Positions 1-8,605 of a stretch of 64,000 bases of DNA are shown in pieces. Under the pieces are notes generated by a model. That model did no database searches and was not told the origin of the DNA. It was given only the letters and a program-made list of their open reading frames with translations. Each line of letters opens with the position of its first letter. The first letter of the stretch is position 1. Origin of the DNA: Streptomyces sp. SS1-1 (GTDB lineage Bacteria > Actinomycetota > Actinomycetes > Streptomycetales > Streptomycetaceae); NCBI RefSeq assembly GCF_008973465.1, contig NZ_WBXN01000004.1, positions 4,938,501 through 5,002,500 on the forward strand, given 5' to 3'. The position numbers and the translations under genes were made by a program.

Positions 1-122
1 ATCAACGGCGGAGCATGGGCTGCCGCCCCGACGCTCGCCCCCCGATACCCGGACCCCGGCATGCGGTCACCTCGGTTCAGAGAGCGACCGCCCCCAACCC
101 TACCGGCCCCTATGTACGAGGG

Positions 123-563
123 TCAGTGCTCAGGTGACTCAACAGGCGCCGAAGTGACCAGTTCTGTCAGAACACCATGACAATCCTTGGGGTGCAGGAA
201 CGTGATACGTGACCCCATGGAGCCGATCCGCGGCTCTTCGTAGAGCACGCGCACGCCCTTGTCCTTGATCGCGGCGGCGTCGCCGTCCACGTCGGCGGTG
301 CCGAAGGCGATGTGGTGGACGCCCTCGCCGTTCTTGTCGAGCCACTTCGCCACGGTGGAGTCGGGGCGGGTCGGCTCGAGAAGCTGCAGGTAGGAGGCGC
401 CGCCGTCCGAGGTGTCGTTGATCTTGAGCATGGCCTCGCGGACGCCCTGCTCCTCGTTGACCTCGGAGTGGAAGACCTCGAAGCCGTAGGTGGCCCGGTA
501 GAACTCGACGGTCTTGTCGAGATCGAAGCAGGCGATTCCGATGTGGTCGATTCGCGTCAGCAT
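123..563 (-). CDS. mce: Methylmalonyl-CoA epimerase
   Basis: Interconverts (2R)- and (2S)-methylmalonyl-CoA in the cytoplasm, linking propionyl-CoA carboxylation to the B12-dependent mutase. The 146-residue protein is a standard-length member of the vicinal oxygen chelate (glyoxalase) fold. The opening RIDHIGIACFDLD carries the first metal-ligand His (H7), GEGVHHIAFGT gives the central His pair (H83/H84), and the GVLTELV end supplies a Glu ligand (E134). It is transcribed away from the thiolase and meaB genes, which suits a shared acyl-CoA block. A dioxygenase-type VOC protein is the only real alternative, and the motif pattern favours the epimerase. Confidence 0.93.
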   Translation of the reverse strand: MLTRIDHIGIACFDLDKTVEFYRATYGFEVFHSEVNEEQGVREAMLKINDTSDGGASYLQLLEPTRPDSTVAKWLDKNGEGVHHIAFGTADVDGDAAAIKDKGVRVLYEEPRIGSMGSRITFLHPKDCHGVLTELVTSAPVESPEH

Positions 564-711
564 GGATTCAGTGGAGCGCCCACGGGGTGGTTACGCAACG
601 TGCGCGCGATCACACCGACGGCCCGGTGACGGCACGGAGTGCCACTCAGTACATTCGAAGTAAACCCTCGTTCACTCCTCGGCTGTGCAGGCTGGAAGGG
701 GATCTCACCTC
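564..711. promoter_or_regulatory. Divergent promoter region mce / thiolase
   Basis: This 148-base gap separates the divergent starts of mce and the thiolase. It must hold both promoters. It contains an AT-richer patch, CATTCGAAGTAAA, near 653-665 and the GGAAGGGGATC ribosome-binding stretch before the ATG at 712. No convincing operator was seen. Confidence 0.4.
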
Positions 712-1914
712 ATGTCTTCTGCAAACGGCACGACGTCCGTCATCGTCGCGGGTGCCCGCACCCCGATGGGACGGCTGCTGGGCTCGCTGAAGTCGTTCTC
801 CGGAGCCGACCTCGGCGGCTTCGCGATCAAGGCCGCCCTCGACCGTGCGGGGATCGGTGGCGACCAGGTCCAGTACGTGATCATGGGCCAGGTGCTCCAG
901 GCCGGGGCGGGGCAGATCCCGGCGCGCCAGGCCGCGGTCAAGGCCGGCATCCCCATGAACGTCCCCGCGCTCACCATCAACAAGGTGTGCCTCTCCGGCC
1001 TCGACGCCATCGCCCTCGCGGACCAGCTGATCCGCGCCGGCGAGTTCGACGTGATCGTCGCCGGTGGTCAGGAGTCCATGACCAACGCGCCCCACCTGCT
1101 GCCGAAGTCCCGCGAGGGCTACAAGTACGGCGCCGTGCAGGTCCTGGACGCGATGGCCCACGACGGCCTGACCGACGCCTTCGAGAACATCGCCATGGGC
1201 GAGTCCACGGAGAAGCACAACACCCGCCTCGGCATCGCCCGCCCCGAGCAGGACGAGATCGCCGCCCTGTCCCACCAGCGCGCCGCCGCCGCCCAGAAGA
1301 ACGGCGTCTTCGAGGCCGAGATCACCCCGGTCGAGATCCCGCAGCGCAAGGGCGACCCGGTCCTCTTCAGCAAGGACGAGGGCATCCGCGGCGACACCAC
1401 CGCCGAGTCGCTGGGCAAGCTGCGCCCGGCGTTCGCCAAGGACGGCACGATCACGGCCGGCTCCAGCTCCCAGATCTCCGACGGCGCCGCCGCGGTCGTC
1501 GTCATGAGCAAGGCCAAGGCCCAGGAGCTCGGCCTGGACTGGATCGCCGAGATCGGCGCCCACGGCAATGTCGCCGGCCCCGACAACTCGTTGCAGTCGC
1601 AGCCGTCGAACGCCATCCTGCACGCCCTGAAGAAGGAGGGCCTGGAGGTCTCCGACCTCGACCTCATCGAGATCAACGAGGCCTTCGCCGCCGTCGCGGT
1701 GCAGTCAATGAAGGACCTCGGCGTGTCATCGGAAAAGGTGAACGTCAACGGTGGTGCCATCGCCCTGGGCCACCCGATCGGCATGTCCGGCGCCCGTCTC
1801 GTGCTGCACCTCGCCCTGGAGCTGAAGCGGCGCGGCGGCGGCGTCGGCGCGGCCGCGCTGTGCGGTGGCGGCGGTCAGGGTGACGCGCTGATCGTGCGGG
1901 TACCGAAGGCCTGA
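712..1914 (+). CDS. Acetyl-CoA C-acetyltransferase (thiolase)
   Basis: Catalyses the reversible Claisen condensation of two acetyl-CoA to acetoacetyl-CoA, or thiolysis in the other direction. The protein has 400 residues, usual for biosynthetic thiolases. The acyl-enzyme cysteine lies in NKVCLSGLD (C93), the catalytic His in GGAIALGHPIGMSGAR (H354), and the second Cys in the C-terminal CGGGGQGDA (C384). The ATG at 712 follows GGAAGGGGATCTCACCTC and gives the standard MSSANGT start; an in-frame upstream ATG at 685 has no better Shine-Dalgarno. It lies 50 bases upstream of meaB, probably in one transcript. Confidence 0.95.
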   Translation: MSSANGTTSVIVAGARTPMGRLLGSLKSFSGADLGGFAIKAALDRAGIGGDQVQYVIMGQVLQAGAGQIPARQAAVKAGIPMNVPALTINKVCLSGLDAIALADQLIRAGEFDVIVAGGQESMTNAPHLLPKSREGYKYGAVQVLDAMAHDGLTDAFENIAMGESTEKHNTRLGIARPEQDEIAALSHQRAAAAQKNGVFEAEITPVEIPQRKGDPVLFSKDEGIRGDTTAESLGKLRPAFAKDGTITAGSSSQISDGAAAVVVMSKAKAQELGLDWIAEIGAHGNVAGPDNSLQSQPSNAILHALKKEGLEVSDLDLIEINEAFAAVAVQSMKDLGVSSEKVNVNGGAIALGHPIGMSGARLVLHLALELKRRGGGVGAAALCGGGGQGDALIVRVPKA

Positions 1915-1964
1915 GGTCCTTTCCGTAAGGACGCAGTAGCGAACGATCTGTGAACGGAGCTGTG

Positions 1965-2921
1965 ATGCAGGACGTCTCCACCCTGGTGGCCCAGGCCAGG
2001 GAAGGCCGGCCGCGGGCCGTGGCCCGGCTGATCTCCCTCGTGGAGGGGGCGTCCCCGCAGCTGCGGGAGGTCATGGCGGCGCTGGCGCCGCTCACCGGCA
2101 ACGCCTACGTCGTCGGACTGACCGGCTCGCCCGGCGTGGGCAAGTCGACGTCCACCTCGGCGCTGGTGACGGCCTACCGCAAGCAGGGGAAGCGGGTCGG
2201 CGTCCTGGCCGTCGACCCGTCCTCGCCCTTCTCCGGAGGCGCCCTGCTCGGCGACCGGGTCCGCATGTCGGACCACGCCTCCGACCCCGGCGTCTACATC
2301 CGGTCCATGGCGACCCGCGGGCATCTCGGCGGCCTCGCCTGGGCCGCCCCGCAGGCCATCCGCGTCCTGGACGCGGCCGGCTGCGACGTGATCCTGGTGG
2401 AGACCGTCGGCGTGGGCCAGTCGGAGGTGGAGATCGCCTCCCAGGCAGACACCTCCGTCGTCCTCCTCGCCCCCGGCATGGGCGACGGCATCCAGGCCGC
2501 CAAGGCGGGCATCCTGGAGATCGGCGACGTCTACGTCGTCAACAAGGCGGACCGCGACGGCGCCGACGCCACCGCCCGCGAGCTCAACCACATGCTCGGC
2601 CTCGGCGAGTCCCGCGGCCCCGGCGACTGGCGCCCGCCCATCGTCAAGACGGTCGCCGCCCGCGGCGAGGGCGTCGACGAGGTCGTGGAGGCCCTGGAGA
2701 AGCACCGGGCCTGGATGGAGGAGCGGGACGTCCTGGCCGAGCGCCGGCGCGCCCGCGCCGCCCGCGAGGTCGAGACCATCGCCGTCACCGCGCTGCGCGA
2801 ACGCATCGCCGACCTGCACGGCGACCGCCGCCTCGGCGCCCTCGCGGAGCGGATCACCGCCGGCGAACTCGACCCGTACCGCGCGGCGGACGAACTGGTG
2901 GCGGGACTGACGCGCACCTAA
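1965..2921 (+). CDS. meaB: Methylmalonyl-CoA mutase-associated GTPase MeaB
   Basis: G3E-family P-loop GTPase that loads and protects the adenosylcobalamin cofactor of methylmalonyl-CoA or isobutyryl-CoA mutases. Visible motifs are the P-loop GSPGVGKST, the DPSSPFSGGALLGDR region, the switch segment ETVGVGQSEVEIA and the base-specificity motif NKAD. The ATG at 1965 is preceded by GGAGC at proper distance; an in-frame GTG at 1950 would add five residues. Length is 318 residues from 1965, normal for the family. An IcmA subunit is encoded about 19 kb away in the same window, a likely client, although MeaB may also serve a mutase elsewhere. Confidence 0.94.
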   Translation: MQDVSTLVAQAREGRPRAVARLISLVEGASPQLREVMAALAPLTGNAYVVGLTGSPGVGKSTSTSALVTAYRKQGKRVGVLAVDPSSPFSGGALLGDRVRMSDHASDPGVYIRSMATRGHLGGLAWAAPQAIRVLDAAGCDVILVETVGVGQSEVEIASQADTSVVLLAPGMGDGIQAAKAGILEIGDVYVVNKADRDGADATARELNHMLGLGESRGPGDWRPPIVKTVAARGEGVDEVVEALEKHRAWMEERDVLAERRRARAAREVETIAVTALRERIADLHGDRRLGALAERITAGELDPYRAADELVAGLTRT

Positions 2922-3056
2922 GGGCTGTCCCGGCTGCTAGCTTGATCCGCATGTTCCTCTCCTTGGCGTAGGCGCACACCGGGCCGCGGTCCGAGCCCTC
3001 CCGGCTCCCGCGGCTCCTCGGTGTCCCCCTTCTCCACGCCATCGCGAGGACTCGCC

Positions 3057-4280
3057 ATGCCCGCCTCCTACGCGCACGTGCTGCGCCTGCCCCATGCCCG
3101 TACGACCTTCGCCGCCGCCCTGCTGGGCCGGCTGTCGTACGGGATCGTCCCCCTGTCCCTGATGCTCGCCGTGACCCGGACCAGCGGGTCCTACACGGTG
3201 GCCGGCGCCGTGATGGCGCTGTTCTCCGCGACGAGCGTCTTCCTCTCGCCCGCGCGGGCCGCCCTGATCGACCGGCACGGTCCGCGCCGGGCCCTCGTGC
3301 CGATGACCGCCGCCTACGCCGGGCTGCTCGGGCTCCTCACGGCCGTCGTCCGGCAGCCGGGCGCCGCCTCGCCGCTGGTCCTCGGCGCGGTGGCCGCCGC
3401 CGCGGGCGCCTGCACCCCGCCGCTCGGTCCGGCCATGCGGGCCGTGTGGGGCGGGATCGCCCCCGACCCGGACCTGCTGCGGCGCGCCTACAGCCTGGAC
3501 GCCGTCGCCGAGGAACTGCTGTTCGTCTCCGGCCCGTTGCTGGTCGGCGCCCTGGTGGCGGTCGCCCCGCCGGCCGCCGGCATCGCGGCCGGGGCGGTGC
3601 TGATCGCGGCCGGCGCGGCCGGCTTCGTGATGTCCCCCGTGGTGCGGTCGGTACGGCCCGAGCGGGTGGGGAGCACGGCCCGCGACGGTGCTCGCGGCGG
3701 GGTCCTGGCAGCGATCCGGCAACCCGTGCTCGCCGCGCTCGGCGTCGGGCTCGCGCTGGGCGCCGCCGACCTGCTCGTCGTCGCGTTCGCCGAGGAGCAC
3801 GGTCCGGGCGGCGCCGGAGCGGCCTGGCCGCTGGCCGCCCTGTCCGCCGGGAGCGCCGTCGGCGGACTGCTCCACGGGGCGGTGTCCTGGCGGAAGCCCG
3901 CGGGCGTACGGCTGCCGCCGCTGACGGCCGGGCTCGGGCTCGCCGTGCTCCTCGCGGGCCTGGCGACCGGGCTCGGCACGCTCACGGCGGTCATGGCGGC
4001 CGCCGGGTTCTTCGTGTCGCCGGCCCTCACCACGGCCTACCTCCTCGCCGACGAGTCGGCACCGTCCGGCGCCCGGGTGCGGGCGGGCGCCTGGGTCAAC
4101 ACGGCGGTCAACGCGGGGAGTACGGCCGGTACGGCCGCCGCCGGGGTGCTGGCCGGACTGCTCCCGACGGGCTGGTGCCTGGCCGCGACCGGCGCGGCGA
4201 CGCTGCTCGTGGCGGGGACGGCGGTGAGGGGCGCCACCCGGCGTGGCGCCCCTCGGCCCGTGGGGACGGGGATCGTGTGA
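3057..4280 (+). CDS. MFS transporter
   Basis: A 407-residue integral membrane protein of the major facilitator superfamily with roughly twelve hydrophobic segments. Segment-like stretches such as LSLMLAVTRTSGSYTVAGAV and LAVLLAGLATGLGTLTAV recur, and the RAALIDRHGPRRAL loop fits the MFS loop 2-3 signature. The ATG at 3057 has GCGAGGA upstream; the longer in-frame start at 3021 lacks a ribosome-binding site. Substrate cannot be read from sequence; the type resembles actinobacterial drug or metabolite exporters. It faces the convergent PepSY gene with only 16 bases between stops. Confidence 0.85.
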   Translation: MPASYAHVLRLPHARTTFAAALLGRLSYGIVPLSLMLAVTRTSGSYTVAGAVMALFSATSVFLSPARAALIDRHGPRRALVPMTAAYAGLLGLLTAVVRQPGAASPLVLGAVAAAAGACTPPLGPAMRAVWGGIAPDPDLLRRAYSLDAVAEELLFVSGPLLVGALVAVAPPAAGIAAGAVLIAAGAAGFVMSPVVRSVRPERVGSTARDGARGGVLAAIRQPVLAALGVGLALGAADLLVVAFAEEHGPGGAGAAWPLAALSAGSAVGGLLHGAVSWRKPAGVRLPPLTAGLGLAVLLAGLATGLGTLTAVMAAAGFFVSPALTTAYLLADESAPSGARVRAGAWVNTAVNAGSTAGTAAAGVLAGLLPTGWCLAATGAATLLVAGTAVRGATRRGAPRPVGTGIV

Positions 4281-4296
4281 CGGCGACGCCCTGACG

Positions 4297-4956
4297 TCAG
4301 TCGTCGTCGCGGTCGTCGTGGCCGCGGCCGCCGTGGTGGTCGTCCCGGCCGTCGTCGTCGTGGTGCGGGGTCACCGCGCCGCTCTTCAGGTCGACGTTCC
4401 ATTCGCCCTTGGTGGTCTCGGCCTTCCAGGCGGCCGGGCCGTCGTCGTCGAGGTCGATCTCCACGACCACGCCCTTGGCGGCCGCCGCCTCGGCTGCCTC
4501 GCGGGCGTCGACCGACGCGCCCTTCAGCGCGGCGAGGTCCGCCCGGCCCTCGCGCTCGTCATCGTCGTCGCGCCGGTCGCTCAGCACCTTGCCGTCGCCC
4601 GCGGAGACCCGCACGTCGTGCTCGGTGCCGTCGCCCTGGACGACGGTGACCTCCCAGACGCGGGAGCCGTCGTCGTCCAGTTCGGCGGAGACGGCCGTGC
4701 CCGGGGTCCGCTCCAGCGCGGCCGCGATCGCGTCGGCGGCGGTGACCTCGGCGCCCCGCGCCTGCGAAGCGGCCTCCTCGCGGTCGTCACGGGTGTCGTC
4801 CCGGTCGTCGTCCTTCCGCGTGTCGTCGCGGTCGTCGGCGACCCGGACGTCCGACCGCGACGCTCCGTCGTCACCGCCGCCCGCGTAGGCCGCGACCGTG
4901 CCGCCGCCGATCAGGGCCGCCGCGGCGACGGTGGCGAGGACGAGATTGCGCTTCAT
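4297..4956 (-). CDS. Secreted PepSY-domain protein with Asp/His-rich tail
   Basis: A 219-residue exported protein. A signal peptide (MKRNLVLATVAAAALIGGG then TVAAYAGG) is followed by an acidic Asp/Arg-rich spacer of about residues 30-65. Two PepSY-like repeats come next, one with the core WEVTVVQGDGTEHDVRVSAGDGKVL and a second with VVVEIDLDDDGPAAWKAETTKGEWNVDLKSG. The tail is an unusual His/Asp/Gly-rich stretch containing PHHDDDGRDDHHGG. The start at 4956 has GGGAGGAACACC upstream; longer in-frame starts lack both signal peptide context and ribosome-binding site. It is divergent from a two-component system, as is common for PepSY proteins that act in the envelope with such sensors. The metal-binding idea for the tail is inference. 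Confidence 0.85.
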   Translation of the reverse strand: MKRNLVLATVAAAALIGGGTVAAYAGGGDDGASRSDVRVADDRDDTRKDDDRDDTRDDREEAASQARGAEVTAADAIAAALERTPGTAVSAELDDDGSRVWEVTVVQGDGTEHDVRVSAGDGKVLSDRRDDDDEREGRADLAALKGASVDAREAAEAAAAKGVVVEIDLDDDGPAAWKAETTKGEWNVDLKSGAVTPHHDDDGRDDHHGGRGHDDRDDD

Positions 4957-5039
4957 GGTGTTCCTCCCGTTTCCTGCCGAACATTCCGGCTCGTGCCTTT
5001 CGACGGGACCCAATGTGCCCGGCCGATGCTGAGAGGAAG

Positions 5040-5065
5040 CTGAAGGACCCTGAAGACGTCTTCAG
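5040..5065. promoter_or_regulatory. 10-bp phased CTGAAG repeats with palindrome (candidate response-regulator site)
   Basis: CTGAAG occurs at 5040-5045 and 5050-5055, and its inverse CTTCAG at 5060-5065, exactly ten bases apart. The last two arms also form the perfect palindrome CCTGAAGACGTCTTCAGG at 5049-5066. OmpR-family regulators bind direct repeats with about one helical turn spacing. The site lies between the PepSY gene and the response regulator, 24 bases before the latter's start, so autoregulation is plausible. Confidence 0.55.
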
Positions 5066-5088
5066 GTGCGCTTTGCCACGCTGTACGC

Positions 5089-5766
5089 ATGCGCCTGCTG
5101 ATCGTGGAGGACGAAAGACGCCTGGCCCGGTCCCTCGCCCGGGGCCTGACCGCCGAGGGCTACGCCGTGGACGTCGTCCACGACGGCCTCGAAGGGCTGC
5201 GCCTGGCCGGCGAGGGGACCTACGACCTCGTGATCCTCGACATCATGCTGCCCGGCATGAACGGCTACCGCGTCTGCGCCGCCCTGCGCGCCGCCGGCCA
5301 CGACGTGCCGATCCTCATGCTCACCGCCAAGGACGGCGAGTACGACGAGGCCGAGGGCCTGGACACCGGCGCCGACGACTACCTCACCAAGCCGTTCTCG
5401 TACGTCGTCCTGGTCGCCCGAGTGAAGGCCCTGCTGCGGCGCGGCCGGCAGGGCGCGGGCGCCTCACCCGTGCTCGTCCTCGGCGACCTCCGGGTCGACA
5501 CGGCCGCCCGCCGGGTCTTCCTCGGCGCCGACGAGGTGCCGCTGACCACGCGGGAGTTCTCGGTGCTGGAGACGCTCGTGACACGGCCCGGCGAGGTCGT
5601 GTCCAAGGCGCGGATCCTGGAGCACGTCTGGGACTTCGCCTACGACGGCGACCCGAACATCGTCGAGGTCTACGTCAGCGCGCTGCGGCGCAAGCTGCGG
5701 CCGGAGCTGATCCGGACCGTCCGGGGCGCCGGGTACCGGCTCGAGCGGCAGGAGCCGGCGCCGTGA
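5089..5766 (+). CDS. OmpR/PhoB-family response regulator
   Basis: A 225-residue DNA-binding response regulator. The receiver domain spans about residues 1-115 with the acidic pair in VEDE, phospho-acceptor D51 in LVILDIMLPG, T79 in LMLTAKD and K101 in YLTKPFS. The winged-helix output domain occupies roughly 130-222 with the LTTREFSVLETLV and NIVEVYVSALRRKL signatures. No clear Shine-Dalgarno precedes the ATG, so a short or leaderless transcript is possible. Its stop overlaps the GTG of the sensor kinase, indicating translational coupling. A phased repeat just upstream is its likely binding site. Confidence 0.95.
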   Translation: MRLLIVEDERRLARSLARGLTAEGYAVDVVHDGLEGLRLAGEGTYDLVILDIMLPGMNGYRVCAALRAAGHDVPILMLTAKDGEYDEAEGLDTGADDYLTKPFSYVVLVARVKALLRRGRQGAGASPVLVLGDLRVDTAARRVFLGADEVPLTTREFSVLETLVTRPGEVVSKARILEHVWDFAYDGDPNIVEVYVSALRRKLRPELIRTVRGAGYRLERQEPAP

Positions 5767-7208
5767 CGCGCCGTCTGTTCGGTTCCGTCCGCTCCCGGGC
5801 GACGCTCGCCGCCACGCTCGTGGTCGCGGTGGCCCTGATCGCCGCCGGGGCGGCCGTCCTGCTGTCGCTGCGGTCCGACCTGACCGGGCAGGCGGAGACC
5901 GAGGCGGCGAACGCGGCGCGGGCCGTCGCCGTCGAACTGTCCGACGGCCGGCCCTACGACAAGCTGACCGGCCTCGACGAGGACGACCGGCCCGTCCAGA
6001 TCGTCGATGAGCGGGACCGGGTGGTCGCGGTCAGCGACGACCTGGAGCGCATCACCGGCACCGGCGTCGACGCCGTACGGCCGGGGGAGGACGGGGGCGG
6101 CCGGGGCGGCGAGGACGACGACGGCGACGACGACTCCGGCCACGGCTCCGGCGGCCCGGACGACGACCGTGAGGCCCGGACCGGCGAGGTCGACTCCGAG
6201 ACCGACTTCAGCACCGGCACGGCGACCGTCGACGGCACCACCGCGGACTACCGGTTCGCCTCCGTCGAGGTCGAGTTCGAGGACCGGGGCACCCTCACCG
6301 TGCACGCCGGGGCGCCGCTCGCCGCGGAGCGCAGCGCCGTCGGCACGGCGACCACCGCCCTGCTGATCGGCTTCCCGCTGCTGCTCGCCGTCGTCGCGGG
6401 CGCCACCTGGCTGGTCACCCGGCGCGCGCTGAACCCGGTCGAGGGCATCCGGCGCGAGATGGCGGCCATCACCGCCAGCGAGGACCTGGCGCGCCGCGTC
6501 CCGGTCCCGTCCACCCACGACGAGGTGGCCCGGCTGGCCCTGACGACCAACGAGACGCTGGCCGCGCTGGAGAGCTCAGTGGAGCGCCAGCGCCGCTTCG
6601 TCGCGGACGCCTCGCACGAGCTGCGCAGCCCCATCGCCTCGTTGCGCACCCAGCTGGAGGTGGGCGCCGCGCACCCCGCTCTGCTCGATCTGGAGGGGGC
6701 GGTGGCGGATACCGTACGGCTGCAGACGCTCGCCGCCGATCTGCTGCTGCTCGCCCGGCTGGACGCGGGGGAGCGGCCGGGGGACGCGCGCTTCGACCTG
6801 GGCGCGCTGGTCCGCGAGCACGCCGAGGGGCGGGCCGGGGTGGCGGTGACGGCGGCCGCCGTGCCGGTGGCCGGGTCGCGGGCGCAGGTGGGGCGGGTGC
6901 TCACCAACCTGCTGGACAACGCGCTGCGGCACGCCCGTTCGGCGGTCACCGTGGGCGTGCGGGCGGAGGGGGAGTGGGCGGTCGTGTCCGTCGCCGACGA
7001 CGGGGACGGGGTGCCGGAGGCCGACCGGGAGCGGATCTTCGAGCGGTTCGTCCGGCTGGACGAGGCGCGCAGCCGGGACGACGGAGGCGCCGGGCTCGGC
7101 CTGGCCATCGCCCGCGATGTCGCCGTACGGCACGGGGGGACGCTGACCGTGGGCCGGGCGCCCGCGGGCGGAGCTCTGTTCGAGCTCCGCCTGCCGCGGG
7201 CCCGCTAG
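5763..7208 (+). CDS. Sensor histidine kinase of the OmpR-type system
   Basis: A 481-residue membrane kinase pairing with the preceding regulator. Transmembrane helices are near residues 12-34 and 200-222, enclosing an extracytoplasmic sensor loop. That loop contains a highly acidic insert with GEDDDGDDDSGHGSGGPDDD. A HAMP segment follows, then the phospho-acceptor H285 in FVADASHELRSPIASLR, and an ATPase domain with N box NLLDNALRHA, G1 DDGDGVPEADR and G2 GAGLGLAIARD. The GTG start at 5763 overlaps the regulator's stop as GTGA. The acidic loop resembles the composition of the neighbouring PepSY protein's tail, hinting at a shared cationic ligand (inference). Confidence 0.94.
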   Translation: MTRRLFGSVRSRATLAATLVVAVALIAAGAAVLLSLRSDLTGQAETEAANAARAVAVELSDGRPYDKLTGLDEDDRPVQIVDERDRVVAVSDDLERITGTGVDAVRPGEDGGGRGGEDDDGDDDSGHGSGGPDDDREARTGEVDSETDFSTGTATVDGTTADYRFASVEVEFEDRGTLTVHAGAPLAAERSAVGTATTALLIGFPLLLAVVAGATWLVTRRALNPVEGIRREMAAITASEDLARRVPVPSTHDEVARLALTTNETLAALESSVERQRRFVADASHELRSPIASLRTQLEVGAAHPALLDLEGAVADTVRLQTLAADLLLLARLDAGERPGDARFDLGALVREHAEGRAGVAVTAAAVPVAGSRAQVGRVLTNLLDNALRHARSAVTVGVRAEGEWAVVSVADDGDGVPEADRERIFERFVRLDEARSRDDGGAGLGLAIARDVAVRHGGTLTVGRAPAGGALFELRLPRAR

Positions 7209-7225
7209 GGGGTGCGCCGTCCGGG

Positions 7226-7702
7226 TCAGGGGCGCCCGCGCTGGCTGCGCAGGTGCTCGGCGATCGGCTTGAGGGCCTTGTCGAGCTCGGTCAGGGCCTC
7301 GGGGGAGAGCAGGTCGATGAAGTGCCTGCGCACGGACGCCACGTGATGCGGCGCGACCTTGTTCATCGTCTCCATGCCGTGCTCGGTCAGGACCGCGTAG
7401 AGGCCGCGCCGGTCGGATTCGCAGTTCTCGCGCCGGACCAGGTCGGCGTTCTCCATCCGGGTGATCTGGTGGGAGAGCCGGCTCTTGGACTGGAGGGTGG
7501 CCGACGCGAGGTCGCTCATCCGCATCCGTACGTCCTCCGACTCCGACAGGTTCACCAGGATCTCGTAGTCGTTCATTGTCAGGCCGAACGGCTGGAGGTC
7601 CTTCTCGAGCTGGTACGTCAACAGCCTGTTGACCTCCAGGTGGGTGCGCCAGGCGCACTGCTCCGCATTGGTCAGCCAGCGGGTGGCCGTCTCGGTCTCC
7701 AT
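7226..7702 (-). CDS. MarR-family transcriptional regulator
   Basis: A 158-residue winged-helix repressor. The MarR core is visible as LTMNDYEILVNLSESEDVRMRMSDLA, then the recognition helix SKSRLSHQITRMENADLV and wing SDRRGLYAVLTEHG. The ATG at 7702 has no obvious Shine-Dalgarno; TAGACT lies seven bases upstream in its transcription direction, so it may be leaderless. It converges with the sensor kinase gene and lies downstream of the AIM24 operon on the same strand, separated by 105 bases with short palindromes. Its target and ligand are unknown. Confidence 0.9.
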   Translation of the reverse strand: METETATRWLTNAEQCAWRTHLEVNRLLTYQLEKDLQPFGLTMNDYEILVNLSESEDVRMRMSDLASATLQSKSRLSHQITRMENADLVRRENCESDRRGLYAVLTEHGMETMNKVAPHHVASVRRHFIDLLSPEALTELDKALKPIAEHLRSQRGRP

Positions 7703-7752
7703 GAATGAAGTCTACCTAAAATGTTGAAAGGCGAACTAGTGAGGGGTGGCGT

Positions 7753-7779
7753 GTGACGTGTCACCCGTGTGCGCACACG
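7753..7779. promoter_or_regulatory. Short palindromes between AIM24 operon and MarR gene
   Basis: GTGACGTGTCAC (7753-7764) has inverted GTGAC/GTCAC arms, and CGTGTGCGCACACG (7766-7779) is a perfect 14-base palindrome. They lie upstream of the MarR start and just past the AIM24 operon. They could be an operator or part of a terminator. Confidence 0.3.
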
Positions 7780-7807
7780 TTCGATGTCACACTCCGCAGA
7801 CTACCGC

Positions 7808-8605
7808 TCACAGCCCGAAGCGACGCTGGAGGTCCCCCAGCTGTCCGGGAAGGCGCGGTCCCCCGCCCGCTTGTGAAGGCCCTGTGTGCGCCCCACCGGA
7901 ACCGGGGACTCCGGCGTCCGGCGGCAGCACCCCCGTGGCCTGCTCCGCCATGAGGGTCTCGCTCGACTGGAGCAGCACCGTGCCGGCCCCGACGAACTCG
8001 AACTGATGCTCCTCCCCGGAGGCCCCTCCGATGCCCGTCAGTGCACGTAGACCGCCCATCACGCCGCTCATGTAGCCGTGGTCGTAGTGGTGGCACGGCG
8101 ACGGGCAGTCGGCCCAGCCGACGAGCGCCTGCGGGTCCACCCGGATCGGGGGTTCCATGAACACCACCGGCCCGTTAGATGCGGCCACGAACTTCCCGGT
8201 TCCGATCAGTGTCAGAAAACCCGGCACGATCGATTGCTTGAGGGCGAGACTTGGCTGAAAAGCGAGCAGGTTGCCCGAGCGAATGGTCAGGTTGCCGTCG
8301 TCGAGGTCGTACGAATTGACGTCGAAAGCCCGGTCGGCCAGCAGCATCTTGCCCGAGCCCTCCGCCACGACCCAGTCGCTCGCGTGCAGTGGCGAATGGA
8401 AGGACGTACGGACGAGACGGTCCAGACGGCCGTGCCCGATGCCGTTGAACTCCATCGAGCCGTAGTAGGCGATCATCTTGCCCTTCTGCAGGAACCACTG
8501 GTTCCCCTTGAGCTCCACGCAGAAGGTGTACGAGTCGACGTTGTCGTCGCTGGGCAGCGTCATCGGGTCGTACACGGTGGGACCCGCGCCCGGGTAGTGG
8601 CTCAC
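7808..8605 (-). CDS. AIM24 family protein (third of tandem set)
   Basis: A 265-residue protein of the AIM24/TRAP-like beta-helical family, whose bacterial function is not established. Family features are the glycine-spaced strand repeats, for example GSGKMLLADRAFDVNSYDLDDGNLTIRSGNLLAF, and a C-terminal GGASGEEHQFEFVGAGTVLLQSSE. It is the last of three adjacent paralogues; its GTG start overlaps the stop of the previous one as GTGA. A Pro/Gly-rich tail of about 40 residues extends beyond the conserved core. Confidence 0.88.
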   Translation of the reverse strand: MSHYPGAGPTVYDPMTLPSDDNVDSYTFCVELKGNQWFLQKGKMIAYYGSMEFNGIGHGRLDRLVRTSFHSPLHASDWVVAEGSGKMLLADRAFDVNSYDLDDGNLTIRSGNLLAFQPSLALKQSIVPGFLTLIGTGKFVAASNGPVVFMEPPIRVDPQALVGWADCPSPCHHYDHGYMSGVMGGLRALTGIGGASGEEHQFEFVGAGTVLLQSSETLMAEQATGVLPPDAGVPGSGGAHTGPSQAGGGPRLPGQLGDLQRRFGL

